Source: Paucimonas sp.
GTDB taxonomy: Bacteria; Pseudomonadota; Gammaproteobacteria; Burkholderiales; Burkholderiaceae_D
DNA length: 11,502 bases
Assembly (NCBI GenBank): GCA_029266815.1
Contig: JAQSWC010000082.1
Span: 1 to 11,502 of the forward strand
Direction of reading: 5' to 3'
Position numbers and translations under genes: made by a program. Below, in pieces: positions 1-6,221 of this stretch. Numbering within the stretch: position 1 is the stretch's first letter; every line of letters starts with the position of its first letter. The notes under the pieces are model-generated. The model saw nothing but the letters and a program-made list of their open reading frames with translations. It searched no databases and was not told the origin of the DNA.

Positions 1-2337
1 GGCGGCAAGAACGCCTCGCTCGGCGAAATGATCAGCCAGCTTGCCCTGGCCGGTGTGCGTGTACCAGGCGGGTTTGCCACCACTGCCCAGGCCTTTCGTG
101 ATTTCCTCTTACATCGCACGGAAAACGGATCGACGCTGGCCGAGCGCATCAACGACCGGCTGGACAATCTCAACATAGATGATGTCGGAATGCTGGCACG
201 CGCTGGCGCAGAAATCAGGCAGTGGGTAATTGAAGCTCCTATTCCCGAACGTCTGCAAGAGGAGATCATTTCAGCCTACCGCATACTGGCAGAAAATTCT
301 GCCGCCGAGGTTTCCTTTGCCGTTCGTTCCTCCGCCACTGCAGAGGATCTGCCGGATGCTTCCTTCGCCGGGCAGCAGGAAACCTTTCTGAACGTGGTCG
401 GTGTGGACAATGTGCTGGAAGCCATCAAGCACGTTTTCGCATCGCTGTACAACGACCGTGCAATTTCCTATCGGGTTCACAAAGGATTCCGTCACGCGGA
501 TGTAGCATTGTCCGCGGGCGTGCAGCGCATGGTACGTTCTGATCTGGGATCTGCCGGCGTGATGTTCACCATCGACACCGAATCCGGTTTCAAGGACGTG
601 GTGTTCATTACTTCGAGTTACGGTCTGGGCGAAACAGTGGTGCAGGGTGCCGTCAATCCCGACGAGTTCTATGTGCACAAGCCCATGCTGGAGCAGGGAA
701 AGCGCCCGATCATTCGCCGGAACATAGGCTCCAAGCTCATCAAGATGGAATTCACCGGCGAGGCGAAAGCCGGCCTTTCGGTCAAAACGGTGGACGTACA
801 TACTGCGCAGCGCAATCGCTATTCGTTGAGTGACGAAGAAGTGATCGAGCTTGCGCGTTATGCAGTGATCATCGAAAAGCATTACGGCCGTCCGATGGAT
901 ATCGAATGGGGTAAGGATGGCCGCGACGGCAAACTCTATATCCTGCAGGCTCGCCCTGAAACCGTAAAATCACAGCAGAAGGCGTCCGATGTGCAGCAAC
1001 GTTACTCGCTCAAGAGCAGCGGCACCGTTCTTGTTTCGGGGCGTGCCATCGGGCAGAAGATCGGAGCAGGGCCGGTACGCGTGATTCAAGATCCTTCACA
1101 GATGGAACGGGTTCAGCCGGGCGATGTGCTGGTGGCGGATATGACCGATCCTAATTGGGAGCCGGTGATGAAGCGAGCCTCCGCCATCGTCACCAATCGC
1201 GGCGGCCGAACCTGCCACGCGGCCATTATCGCGCGCGAGCTGGGCGTGCCGGCCGTGGTGGGTTGCGGCAACGCGACCGAGTTGCTCAAGGATGGGAATC
1301 TGGTGACGGTGTCGTGCGCCGAAGGCGACGAAGGTCGCGTCTATGATGGGCTGCTGGAAACCGAGGTCATTGAAACTGTGTCATCAACCCTGCCGGAGCT
1401 GCCGCTAAAAATCATGATGAACGTCGGCAACCCGCAATTGGCATTCGATTTTCAGGCGATACCAAATGCAGGTGTGGGCCTGGCGCGGCTCGAGTTCATC
1501 ATTAATAACAATATCGGCGTGCATCCCAAGGCGGTGATCGAATATCCGAACATCGACCCGGACTTGAAGAAGGCCGTGGAATCAGTCGCACGCGGGCATG
1601 CTTCGCCGAAGGCGTTCTATGTCGACAAGCTGGCTGAAGGCATCGCCACTATTGCCGCGGCTTTCTGGCCCAAGGCGGTGATTGTCCGCCTTTCGGATTT
1701 CAAGTCGAACGAATACAAGAAGCTGATCGGCGGCTCGCGCTATGAACCCGACGAGGAGAATCCGATGCTCGGATTCAGAGGTGCGGCCCGTTACGTTGCC
1801 GAAGATTTCGCCGAGGCCTTCGAGATGGAATGCGTGGCAATGAAGCGGGTGCGCGATGAAATGGGGCTTACCAATGTTGAAATCATGGTGCCGTTCGTGC
1901 GCACCTTAGGGCAAGCGGAAAAAGTGGTCGGCCTGCTGGCAAAGAATGGACTCAGGCGCGGTGAAAACGGCCTGAAAGTCAACATGATGTGCGAAGTGCC
2001 GTCGAACGCGATCCTCGCCGAGCAATTCCTCGAACACTTCGACGGGTTCTCCATCGGGTCGAACGACCTCACGCAATTGACGCTCGGGCTGGATAGGGAT
2101 TCGGGCATGCCTCTGCTCGCAGCCGACTTCGACGAGCGCGACCCTGCGGTGCTCGCCATGCTGTCGAAAGCCATCGCTGCCTGCCGCGCCAAGGGCAAGT
2201 ATGTCGGCATTTGCGGCCAAGGTCCGTCAGATCACCCGGATTTCGCAGCATGGCTGATGAAGGAGGGAATCGGCTCTATTTCACTGAATCCAGATTCGGT
2301 AATGTCGACTTGGCATGCACTGGGCGGTACGTCATAA
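1..2337 (+). CDS. ppsA: Phosphoenolpyruvate synthase, 5' end cut by window edge
   Basis: Makes phosphoenolpyruvate from pyruvate and ATP, releasing AMP and phosphate; a cytoplasmic gluconeogenic enzyme. The frame is open from base 1 (GGKNASLGE before the first Met at 28), which matches an internal segment near residue 25 of the E. coli protein, so roughly 25 residues and the true start lie outside the window. Domains in order: N-terminal ATP-grasp-like nucleotide-binding domain (to about base 1000, with the SSATAEDLPDASFAGQQET segment); swivelling phosphohistidine domain with GGRTCHAAIIARELG, the phosphorylated His codon at 1216-1218; C-terminal PEP/pyruvate TIM barrel with MMCEVPSNA, GSNDLTQLTLGLDRDSG and GICGQGPSDHP. 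All signature motifs are intact, and total length would be close to the usual 790-800 residues. Followed by a strong terminator. Pyruvate phosphate dikinase is less likely because the motifs follow the PpsA pattern. Confidence 0.97.
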   Translation, partial: GGKNASLGEMISQLALAGVRVPGGFATTAQAFRDFLLHRTENGSTLAERINDRLDNLNIDDVGMLARAGAEIRQWVIEAPIPERLQEEIISAYRILAENSAAEVSFAVRSSATAEDLPDASFAGQQETFLNVVGVDNVLEAIKHVFASLYNDRAISYRVHKGFRHADVALSAGVQRMVRSDLGSAGVMFTIDTESGFKDVVFITSSYGLGETVVQGAVNPDEFYVHKPMLEQGKRPIIRRNIGSKLIKMEFTGEAKAGLSVKTVDVHTAQRNRYSLSDEEVIELARYAVIIEKHYGRPMDIEWGKDGRDGKLYILQARPETVKSQQKASDVQQRYSLKSSGTVLVSGRAIGQKIGAGPVRVIQDPSQMERVQPGDVLVADMTDPNWEPVMKRASAIVTNRGGRTCHAAIIARELGVPAVVGCGNATELLKDGNLVTVSCAEGDEGRVYDGLLETEVIETVSSTLPELPLKIMMNVGNPQLAFDFQAIPNAGVGLARLEFIINNNIGVHPKAVIEYPNIDPDLKKAVESVARGHASPKAFYVDKLAEGIATIAAAFWPKAVIVRLSDFKSNEYKKLIGGSRYEPDEENPMLGFRGAARYVAEDFAEAFEMECVAMKRVRDEMGLTNVEIMVPFVRTLGQAEKVVGLLAKNGLRRGENGLKVNMMCEVPSNAILAEQFLEHFDGFSIGSNDLTQLTLGLDRDSGMPLLAADFDERDPAVLAMLSKAIAACRAKGKYVGICGQGPSDHPDFAAWLMKEGIGSISLNPDSVMSTWHALGGTS

Positions 2338-2389
2338 ATGCACGAACACTAGTGTACGTTGGGAGCATGCAACAGATTGTGTCTAACTT

Positions 2390-2400
2390 GTTGACGGTGA
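2390..2400 (+). repeat. 11-bp direct repeat, copy 1
   Basis: GTTGACGGTGA here recurs exactly at 2519-2529, 129 bp downstream, on the other side of the terminator. Both copies are preceded by CTTG (directly here, with a 2-nt insert in copy 2). This copy overlaps the left arm of the inverted repeat and contains a -35-like TTGACG. Confidence 0.6.
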
Positions 2401-2418
2401 TTTCTTTTCGAATAGACT
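2391..2418 (+). promoter_or_regulatory. Candidate sigma-70 promoter between ppsA and its terminator
   Basis: TTGACG (2391-2396), a 16-bp spacer, then TAGACT (2413-2418), which matches four of six -10 positions. Transcription would begin near 2425 and run into the terminator ending at 2508, giving a transcript of about 84 nt. Based on consensus resemblance only. Confidence 0.25.
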
Positions 2419-2471
2419 GGCAGCAAGTTCAGACACAAGAAAAATAAAGAATAACAAGAACACTACCTGTC

Positions 2472-2508
2472 GCCCCCGCTGCGTTTCGCACGGGGGCCTT
2501 ATTTTTTT
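2472..2508 (+). terminator. Intrinsic terminator after ppsA
   Basis: A 7-bp stem GCCCCCG/CGGGGGC (2472-2478 with 2491-2497) is extended by TGCG/CGCA around a TTT loop, with one bulged C at 2479. A T-rich tract containing seven consecutive T (2502-2508) follows. This is a textbook rho-independent terminator on the + strand and separates ppsA from nfeD-qmcA. Confidence 0.93.
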
Positions 2509-2518
2509 GACGCCTTGA

Positions 2519-2529
2519 GTTGACGGTGA
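2519..2529 (+). repeat. 11-bp direct repeat, copy 2
   Basis: An exact copy of GTTGACGGTGA found at 2390-2400. It lies 130 bp upstream of the nfeD start. Like copy 1 it contains TTGACG, but no good -10 box follows at 16-18 bp. Confidence 0.6.
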
Positions 2530-2658
2530 ATGCCGTAAATAAAACGGCCGTTCTCTTATTTCGACGAACGTGGAAATTATTTTTTCACGCTACTTGTACA
2601 AACTGAATCGCGTAATCGCCCGCGTGTTAGGATTCCCGAAAAAACACAGGGAGGTGTT

Positions 2659-3099
2659 ATGGCTGATTGGGTAATATGGTTTGTCATGGCGGGCGTGCTC
2701 GTCATATTCGAAATTTTTACCGGTACGTTCTACCTCCTGATGATTGCATGCGGGCTCGCAGCCGGTGGCGCCGCCGCGTTGATGAGTATGACGCACTCCA
2801 TGCAACTCATTGCTGCCGCCGTGGTTGGCCTTGGAGCCACGTATGCCTTGAGGCGAATCCGCAAGTCTGAAGGTCCTGCTGCTGACGCCTCGCGCGATCC
2901 CAACGTCAATCTCGACATAGGTCAGAGCGTGAGCATCGATACTTGGGAGTCATCTGCTCGCGGCGCGCCGCGCGCCCGCGCGATGTATCGCGGTGCGATG
3001 TGGGATATAGAACTGGCTCAGGGGAGCGAACCGGAAGCAGGGATGTTTATCATCAGGGAAGTCGTCGGCAGCCGCCTGGTTGTCGCAAACAATCATTGA
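2659..3099 (+). CDS. Short NfeD-like membrane protein
   Basis: A 146-residue NfeD-family protein of the short type, without the N-terminal serine-protease domain of long NfeD proteins. Three hydrophobic segments are visible at about residues 4-22, 24-44 and 48-66. A linker (67-84) leads to a small soluble C-terminal domain (about 85-144) of the OB-fold type expected for NfeD. The start is supported by GGGAGG at 2649-2654, four bases before ATG. The next gene, 17 nt downstream, is an SPFH/paraslipin, the classic partner: in E. coli ybbJ (NfeD-like) sits beside qmcA. By family knowledge the pair forms a membrane complex implicated in membrane-microdomain organisation or protein quality control; the precise role is not established. 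The membrane location is seen in the sequence, while the function is inferred. Confidence 0.9.
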   Translation: MADWVIWFVMAGVLVIFEIFTGTFYLLMIACGLAAGGAAALMSMTHSMQLIAAAVVGLGATYALRRIRKSEGPAADASRDPNVNLDIGQSVSIDTWESSARGAPRARAMYRGAMWDIELAQGSEPEAGMFIIREVVGSRLVVANNH

Positions 3100-3116
3100 T
3101 CGAAGGGGAAGCGTTT

Positions 3117-4046
3117 ATGGATTTCAGTTTCGGTACTGTGGCTTGGGTTCTATTCTTCATTGCCGGCGTTCTGGTGTTCAAGACGATCAACGTCGTGCCG
3201 CAACAGCATGCGTGGGTGGTGGAACGCCTGGGTAAGTATCACGCAACCCTGGGGCCCGGTCTGCGGTGGGTAGTGCCGATAGTGGACCGCATCGCCTATA
3301 AGCATGTACTGAAAGAGATTCCTCTCGATGTGCCGCCGCAGGTATGCATCACCAAGGACAACACTCAGCTTCAGGTCGATGGCATCCTGTATTTCCAGGT
3401 CACCGACCCGATGCGGGCTTCCTACGGCTCGTCGAACTACCTGCAGGCGATCACGCAGCTGGCCCAGACGACCTTACGTTCCGTCATTGGCCGCATGGAA
3501 CTCGATAAGACATTTGAGGAACGTGATCATATCAATGCTGCCATCGTTAACGCTATTGATGAATCAGCGGCAAACTGGGGTGTGAAAGTGCTGCGTTATG
3601 AAATCAAGGATTTGACTCCGCCAAAGGAAATTCTGCACGCGATGCAGGCACAGATCACCGCCGAGCGTGAAAAGCGCGCCTTGATCGCAGCTTCGGAGGG
3701 GCGCAAACAGGAACAGATCAACATTGCCGCCGGCGAGCGTGAAGCGGCAATCGCGAGGTCGGAAGGCGACAAGCAGGCAGCCATCAATGAGGCGCAAGGA
3801 CAGGCTACCGCAATCCTCGCGATTGCAGAGGCCTCAGCAGAAGCATTGCGTAAAACAGCGGCGGCGATTCGCGAACCAGGCGGGTCAGATGCAGTAAATC
3901 TCAAAGTGGCCGAGCAGTATGTCAGCGCATTTGCACAGCTCGCCCGCACTAATAACTCCATTATCGTGCCCGCGAACTTGAGCGATATCAGCGGCTTGAT
4001 TGCTGGAGCGATGCAGGTAGTGAAGTCACAGCAGAAAATTATTTAG
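3117..4046 (+). CDS. qmcA: SPFH-domain membrane protein (paraslipin, QmcA/stomatin-like)
   Basis: A 309-residue SPFH/band-7 protein, close to the 305 residues of E. coli QmcA. One N-terminal membrane segment (about residues 6-23) is followed by the SPFH domain (about 24-180, including VVPQQHAWVVERLGKY and the motif PLDVPPQVCITKDN). An Ala/Glu/Lys/Arg-rich coiled-coil stretch (about 181-250) is expected to drive oligomerisation, and a short C-terminal tail (PANLSDISGLIAGA) follows. The start chosen is ATG 3117: it has AAGGGGA about 7 nt upstream, and the membrane segment begins immediately. The frame is open further upstream to 2943, but that part lies inside nfeD and is not slipin-like. Probably co-transcribed with the NfeD gene, 17 nt apart. 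By homology a membrane scaffold associated with proteolytic quality control; the true substrate is unknown. Confidence 0.93.
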   Translation: MDFSFGTVAWVLFFIAGVLVFKTINVVPQQHAWVVERLGKYHATLGPGLRWVVPIVDRIAYKHVLKEIPLDVPPQVCITKDNTQLQVDGILYFQVTDPMRASYGSSNYLQAITQLAQTTLRSVIGRMELDKTFEERDHINAAIVNAIDESAANWGVKVLRYEIKDLTPPKEILHAMQAQITAEREKRALIAASEGRKQEQINIAAGEREAAIARSEGDKQAAINEAQGQATAILAIAEASAEALRKTAAAIREPGGSDAVNLKVAEQYVSAFAQLARTNNSIIVPANLSDISGLIAGAMQVVKSQQKII

Positions 4047-4073
4047 TGCGTTTGCAGAGGTGAGATGGCCGCG

Positions 4074-4098
4074 GGACCGTAGCTCGAACCTGCGGTCC
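4074..4098. repeat. Inverted repeat GGACCG-N13-CGGTCC downstream of qmcA
   Basis: A perfect 6-bp dyad, 4074-4079 with 4093-4098, in the gap between the convergent qmcA and smpB. A second small dyad, GGCAG/CTGCC (4133-4137 with 4145-4149), follows. Neither has a T-run, so these are at best weak or rho-assisted 3'-end structures. Nothing else was recognised in 4047-4215. Confidence 0.4.
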
Positions 4099-4215
4099 TG
4101 ACCTTGAAATACCGGCCCGTATCTATGCAGGCGGCAGGAGTTGTCTGCCAGGTATGGAAGCGCTGGTACGAGCTATTACCGGTGTGCTGGGACGACGTTG
4201 GTGTAATCGGAAATA

Positions 4216-4665
4216 CTATCGCCGGTTCTGCTTCATGATCTGCTGCTTCTCCCGCTCCCAGTCCCGCTGCTTTTCGGTGTCGCGCTTGTCATGCTGCTTC
4301 TTGCCTTTGGCCAGCCCGACCTCGCATTTGATGCGGCCGCGCGTGAAGTGCAGGTTGAGCGGTATCAGTGTATAGCCTGCGCGCTCGACCTTGCCGATCA
4401 GTTTGCTGATCTCGTGATCATGCAACAGCAGCTTGCGTGTACGTACCGGGTCCGGGGAGATATGAGTGGATGCGGTGGGTAACGGGCTGATGTGGGCGCC
4501 GAACAGGAATATTTCTCCCTTTCGCACGATCACATAGGCTTCCTTCAGCTGCACGCGCCCCGCGCGTATAGATTTTACTTCCCAGCCTTCCAGCACGATA
4601 CCTGCTTCGAAGCGTTCCTCGATGAAGTAATCGTGGAAGGCTTTCTTGTTTTCTGCAATGCTCAT
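4216..4665 (-). CDS. smpB: SsrA-binding protein SmpB
   Basis: A 149-residue tmRNA-binding protein that delivers tmRNA (ssrA) to stalled ribosomes during trans-translation, allowing rescue and tagging of incomplete proteins. Family signatures: N-terminal NKKAFHDYFIEERFEAGIVL, then LEGWEVKSIRAGRVQLKEAYV, HISP repeats around residues 58-71, RTRKLLLH, the LIGKVERAGYTLIPL core strand, and the basic C-terminal tail GKKQHDKRDTEKQRDWEREK that reaches the ribosome decoding site. The frame can be extended upstream to a TTG at 4713, but MSIAENKKAF at 4665 is the usual SmpB N-terminus. No Shine-Dalgarno-like sequence is visible before either start. It is divergent from ratA-rnfH, an association also known in gammaproteobacteria. 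The tmRNA gene itself is not in this window. Confidence 0.97.
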   Translation of the reverse strand: MSIAENKKAFHDYFIEERFEAGIVLEGWEVKSIRAGRVQLKEAYVIVRKGEIFLFGAHISPLPTASTHISPDPVRTRKLLLHDHEISKLIGKVERAGYTLIPLNLHFTRGRIKCEVGLAKGKKQHDKRDTEKQRDWEREKQQIMKQNRR

Positions 4666-4688
4666 GCCGTGTGTTTGAGGAGGTCGGT

Positions 4689-4709
4689 TAAAATAGAGCG
4701 CAGATTTTA
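4689..4709. promoter_or_regulatory. Divergent AT-rich dyad between smpB and ratA
   Basis: TAAAAT on the + strand (4689-4694) and TAAAAT on the - strand (4709-4704) form a 6-bp inverted repeat separated by 9 bp, within the 103-bp gap between the divergent genes. Each box matches five of six positions of a -10 element and points toward its gene. No good -35 box is visible at the expected spacing on either strand, so the assignment is tentative. Confidence 0.35.
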
Positions 4710-4768
4710 TCAAACAGTCACTCAGGTCGCGGTGCCATCTTTACGCCGCGCTTGCCGAATATCAATTC

Positions 4769-5206
4769 ATGGCGGTTGTACACAAATCAGTTCTGATCGG
4801 CTTCAGTGCGGAGCAAATGTTCCTGCTGGTGGAGCGGGTTGAAGATTATCCGAAATTTCTTCCCTGGTGCGGTGGAGTGGACGTGCTCGACCGCGGTGAG
4901 GAAAAGCTGAGGGCATCCCTGCACATCAACTATCATGGTTTACGCCAGAGTTTTACGACTGAAAACGTCAATGTGCGACCCTCTTTGATGACGATGAAAC
5001 TCATCGAGGGGCCATTCAAGCATTTGGATGGCTCGTGGAAATTCATTCCGCTTCGCGAAGATGCCTGCAAGATCGAGTTCGATCTTCACTACGAGTTCTC
5101 GAGCAAGCTGCTGGAGCAGATCATCGGACCGGTATTCAACAAGATTGCCAACAGCTTCGTCGACTCCTTCTGTAAACGGGCGGAGGTGGTCTATGGCCGG
5201 ACCTGA
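4769..5206 (+). CDS. ratA: RatA/COQ10-type START-domain protein
   Basis: A 145-residue single-domain protein of the START/polyketide-cyclase (COQ10-like) family. It resembles E. coli RatA (YfjG) along its whole length, including SAEQMFLLVERVEDYPKFLP (13-32), GPFKHLDGSWKFIPL (81-95) and CKIEFDLHYEF (100-110). E. coli RatA was reported to bind the 50S subunit and block subunit joining as a toxin. Mitochondrial COQ10 homologues bind ubiquinone and support respiration, and the betaproteobacterial role could be either. No clear ribosome binding site precedes ATG 4769, but the family N-terminus (MAVVHKSVLI) begins right there. The last 14 nt overlap rnfH, implying coupled expression. Divergent from smpB. 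The function is inferred from family only. Confidence 0.92.
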   Translation: MAVVHKSVLIGFSAEQMFLLVERVEDYPKFLPWCGGVDVLDRGEEKLRASLHINYHGLRQSFTTENVNVRPSLMTMKLIEGPFKHLDGSWKFIPLREDACKIEFDLHYEFSSKLLEQIIGPVFNKIANSFVDSFCKRAEVVYGRT

Positions 5207-5495
5207 AACGATTCGGGTCCAGGTCTGTTACGTCAAGCCGGGCGTACAGCTCCTCCGTGATCTGGAGATAGCACAAGGCACCACTCTTGAGCAGGCGATA
5301 CAGCAAAGCGGCATTTTGACCGACATGCCGGAAATCGATCTGTCCGTCCACAAGGTGGGAATTTTCGGCAAAGTGAAAGCACTTGATACGGTTTTGAGGC
5401 AGCGGGATCGGGTAGAGATCTATCGCCTTCTGGTCGCAGATCCCAAGGAATCGAGGCGGCAGCGCGTCGAGAAAAAGGCGAGAAAGCTCGCCTGA
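5193..5495 (+). CDS. rnfH: RnfH/RatB family ubiquitin-like protein
   Basis: A 100-residue RnfH-family protein with a beta-grasp (ubiquitin-like) fold expected from family knowledge. Signature segments: VCYVKPGVQLL near the N-terminus, EQAIQQSGIL (33-42), VGIFGKVKALDTVLRQRDRVEIYRPL-type motif (55-80; here RLL at 78-80), and the conserved ADPKESRRQR tail (82-91) followed by a basic end. The frame stays open upstream to 5028, but that part is a shadow of ratA. ATG 5193 is chosen because GGAGG at 5182-5186 sits 6 nt before it and the family N-terminus starts there. It overlaps ratA by 14 nt, as in the E. coli ratA-ratB pair. The biochemical role is not settled: the name comes from Rnf electron-transport loci, but no rnf genes are here. 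Confidence 0.92.
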   Translation: MAGPETIRVQVCYVKPGVQLLRDLEIAQGTTLEQAIQQSGILTDMPEIDLSVHKVGIFGKVKALDTVLRQRDRVEIYRLLVADPKESRRQRVEKKARKLA

Positions 5496-5525
5496 TGTTC
5501 ACGCGCTCCCGCTAGCGACGAGCGG

Positions 5526-6035
5526 TCAGTTGCATTCCTTGCTGGCGACCTTCCCGGCCTCGCGCAGTTCGTGCTCCCGCTTTTCGTCGGACATAAAAGA
5601 GGGTTCGCCGTTTGCGTCGGTTGTGCGTATGCGAATGCCGGACTCGAGATTTCTCGCATAGGCACGAGCCCGTTCGCAATTTTCTGCTTTCTGCTTCTTG
5701 AGGTTGGCTTCATCTTGAGCCTTTTTCTCTTTTTCCGCCTGCTCTGCGCGCCGCTTCTTGTATTCCGCATTTTTTTCCGCCGTCGTCAGCGGGCGTTTGT
5801 CTTCCGGCTTTTCTGCAGATTCAGGTTCGCCCGTGCTCGTTTCTTCATTTGTCGGCATCTGCCGCGTCAGGCCCGGCTCTTTCAGTATCCGGTTCTTGGG
5901 CACGTCGGCCGGCGGAGGCATATCGCTGAACTGTTTCACTCCTTTTTCGTTCAGCCACACGTATTGAGCCTGAGCTGTGCCGGCGCAGAAAACCAGCATG
6001 GCTGGGAATAAGAGTTTTAAGGTCAAATGCTTCAT
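5526..6035 (-). CDS. Secreted DUF4124-domain protein
   Basis: A 169-residue exported protein of unknown function. A Sec signal peptide is clear: MKH, hydrophobic core LTLKLLFPAMLVFCAG, cleavage likely after AQA at residue 23. The mature protein opens with the short DUF4124 motif YVWLNEKGVKQFSDMPPP (25-42). A low-complexity acidic stretch (about 61-82) and a strongly charged Lys/Glu/Ala helix, probably coiled coil (85-118), follow. The C-terminal domain carries two cysteines (120 and 168) that could form a disulfide in the periplasm. The start chosen is ATG 6035, with AAGGAA about 6 nt upstream on the minus strand and the signal peptide beginning there; the frame remains open to 6080 but adds nothing signal-like. 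It is convergent with rnfH and divergent from guaB. DUF4124 proteins are common in beta- and gammaproteobacteria, but I know of no proven activity. Confidence 0.88.
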   Translation of the reverse strand: MKHLTLKLLFPAMLVFCAGTAQAQYVWLNEKGVKQFSDMPPPADVPKNRILKEPGLTRQMPTNEETSTGEPESAEKPEDKRPLTTAEKNAEYKKRRAEQAEKEKKAQDEANLKKQKAENCERARAYARNLESGIRIRTTDANGEPSFMSDEKREHELREAGKVASKECN

Positions 6036-6070
6036 AGCGCTTCCTTTGCGTGATTTGCGTTGCAGACCTG

Positions 6071-6099
6071 ATTTCGCCATGCTTTCCGTGGGCTGTCAA
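6071..6099 (-). promoter_or_regulatory. Candidate promoter of the DUF4124 gene
   Basis: A perfect TTGACA lies on the minus strand at 6099-6094. At a 17-bp spacer the -10 position reads CGAAAT (6076-6071), a poor match (three of six). The predicted transcription start is about 30 nt before the start codon at 6035. Confidence 0.35.
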
Positions 6100-6158
6100 T
6101 TTTCCTTGGACGTTGTCGCTTCAACCATTTTTTGATACATGCAGACAGGTGGAGGAGG

Positions 6159-6173
6159 GGCCCGCGAAGGGCC
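6159..6173. repeat. GC hairpin at the -35 position of the guaB promoter
   Basis: GGCCC (6159-6163) and GGGCC (6169-6173) pair perfectly around a GCGAA loop. The dyad ends 16 bp before the TATAAT box, so it covers part of the place where a -35 element would lie. No TTGACA-like box is present there. Confidence 0.5.
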
Positions 6174-6189
6174 GAACAACGGATTTCTG

Positions 6190-6195
6190 TATAAT
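6190..6195 (+). promoter_or_regulatory. guaB: -10 element of the guaB promoter
   Basis: A perfect TATAAT, 27 bp before the guaB start codon and preceded by TG. The predicted transcription start is near 6202, giving a leader of about 20 nt with AGGA (6212-6215) as ribosome binding site. There is no recognisable -35 box at 16-18 bp upstream, which suggests an extended -10-like or activator-dependent promoter for the gua-que unit. Confidence 0.7.
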
Positions 6196-6221
6196 TCGCT
6201 TTTGCGCCTATAGGATTTGGT

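Larger units (their letters stand above)
2377..2438. repeat. Imperfect long inverted repeat after ppsA
   Basis: The left arm (2377-2393, containing TTGTGTCTAACTTG) is complementary to the right arm (2421-2438, containing CAAGTTCAGACACAA). Fourteen Watson-Crick pairs are interrupted only by one bulged C at 2430, and the stem extends by a G-T wobble and two more pairs. The loop is 27 nt. No T-run follows on either strand, so it does not look like an intrinsic terminator. It could be an RNA processing or stabilising hairpin at the ppsA 3' end or a protein-binding dyad. Confidence 0.6.
2338..2658. other. Intergenic region ppsA-nfeD (321 bp)
   Basis: No credible gene: the only open frames here are short or shadows of neighbours. 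In order it holds a long imperfect inverted repeat (2377-2438), an A-rich stretch (about 2436-2462), the ppsA-side intrinsic terminator (2472-2508), a second copy of an 11-bp direct repeat (2519-2529), a 10-bp palindrome AACGGCCGTT (2543-2552), a small hairpin GTGGAAA/TTTTCAC at about 2570-2588, and the nfeD ribosome binding site at 2649-2654. I could not identify a convincing sigma-70 promoter for nfeD. Confidence 0.7.

Noticed and set aside
271..882. A 203-codon minus-strand open frame inside ppsA
   Set aside because: It overlaps the ATP-grasp domain of ppsA, shows no family signature and is a composition shadow.
2943..3116. N-terminal extension of the qmcA frame back to 2943
   Set aside because: It overlaps the nfeD coding region and is basic and non-hydrophobic. 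The ATG at 3117 has a ribosome binding site and starts the membrane segment.
4073..4099. A tRNA T-loop-like sequence (GGTTCGAGC) on the minus strand near 4080-4092
   Set aside because: The bases flanking the loop do not form a 5-bp T-stem, and no acceptor, D or anticodon arms could be built around it. It is explained as the loop of a simple inverted repeat.
5028..5192. N-terminal extension of the rnfH frame
   Set aside because: It is a Ser/Arg-rich shadow of ratA. GGAGG before ATG 5193 and the family N-terminus fix the start.
5504..5524. CGCTC/GAGCG dyad between rnfH and the DUF4124 gene as a bidirectional terminator
   Set aside because: The stem is only 5 bp with an 11-nt loop and no T-run on either strand.
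5988..5990. Cys16 in the DUF4124 signal peptide as a lipoprotein lipobox
   Set aside because: The context LVFC lacks the small residues needed at -1 and -2, and a good signal peptidase I site (AQA) follows.
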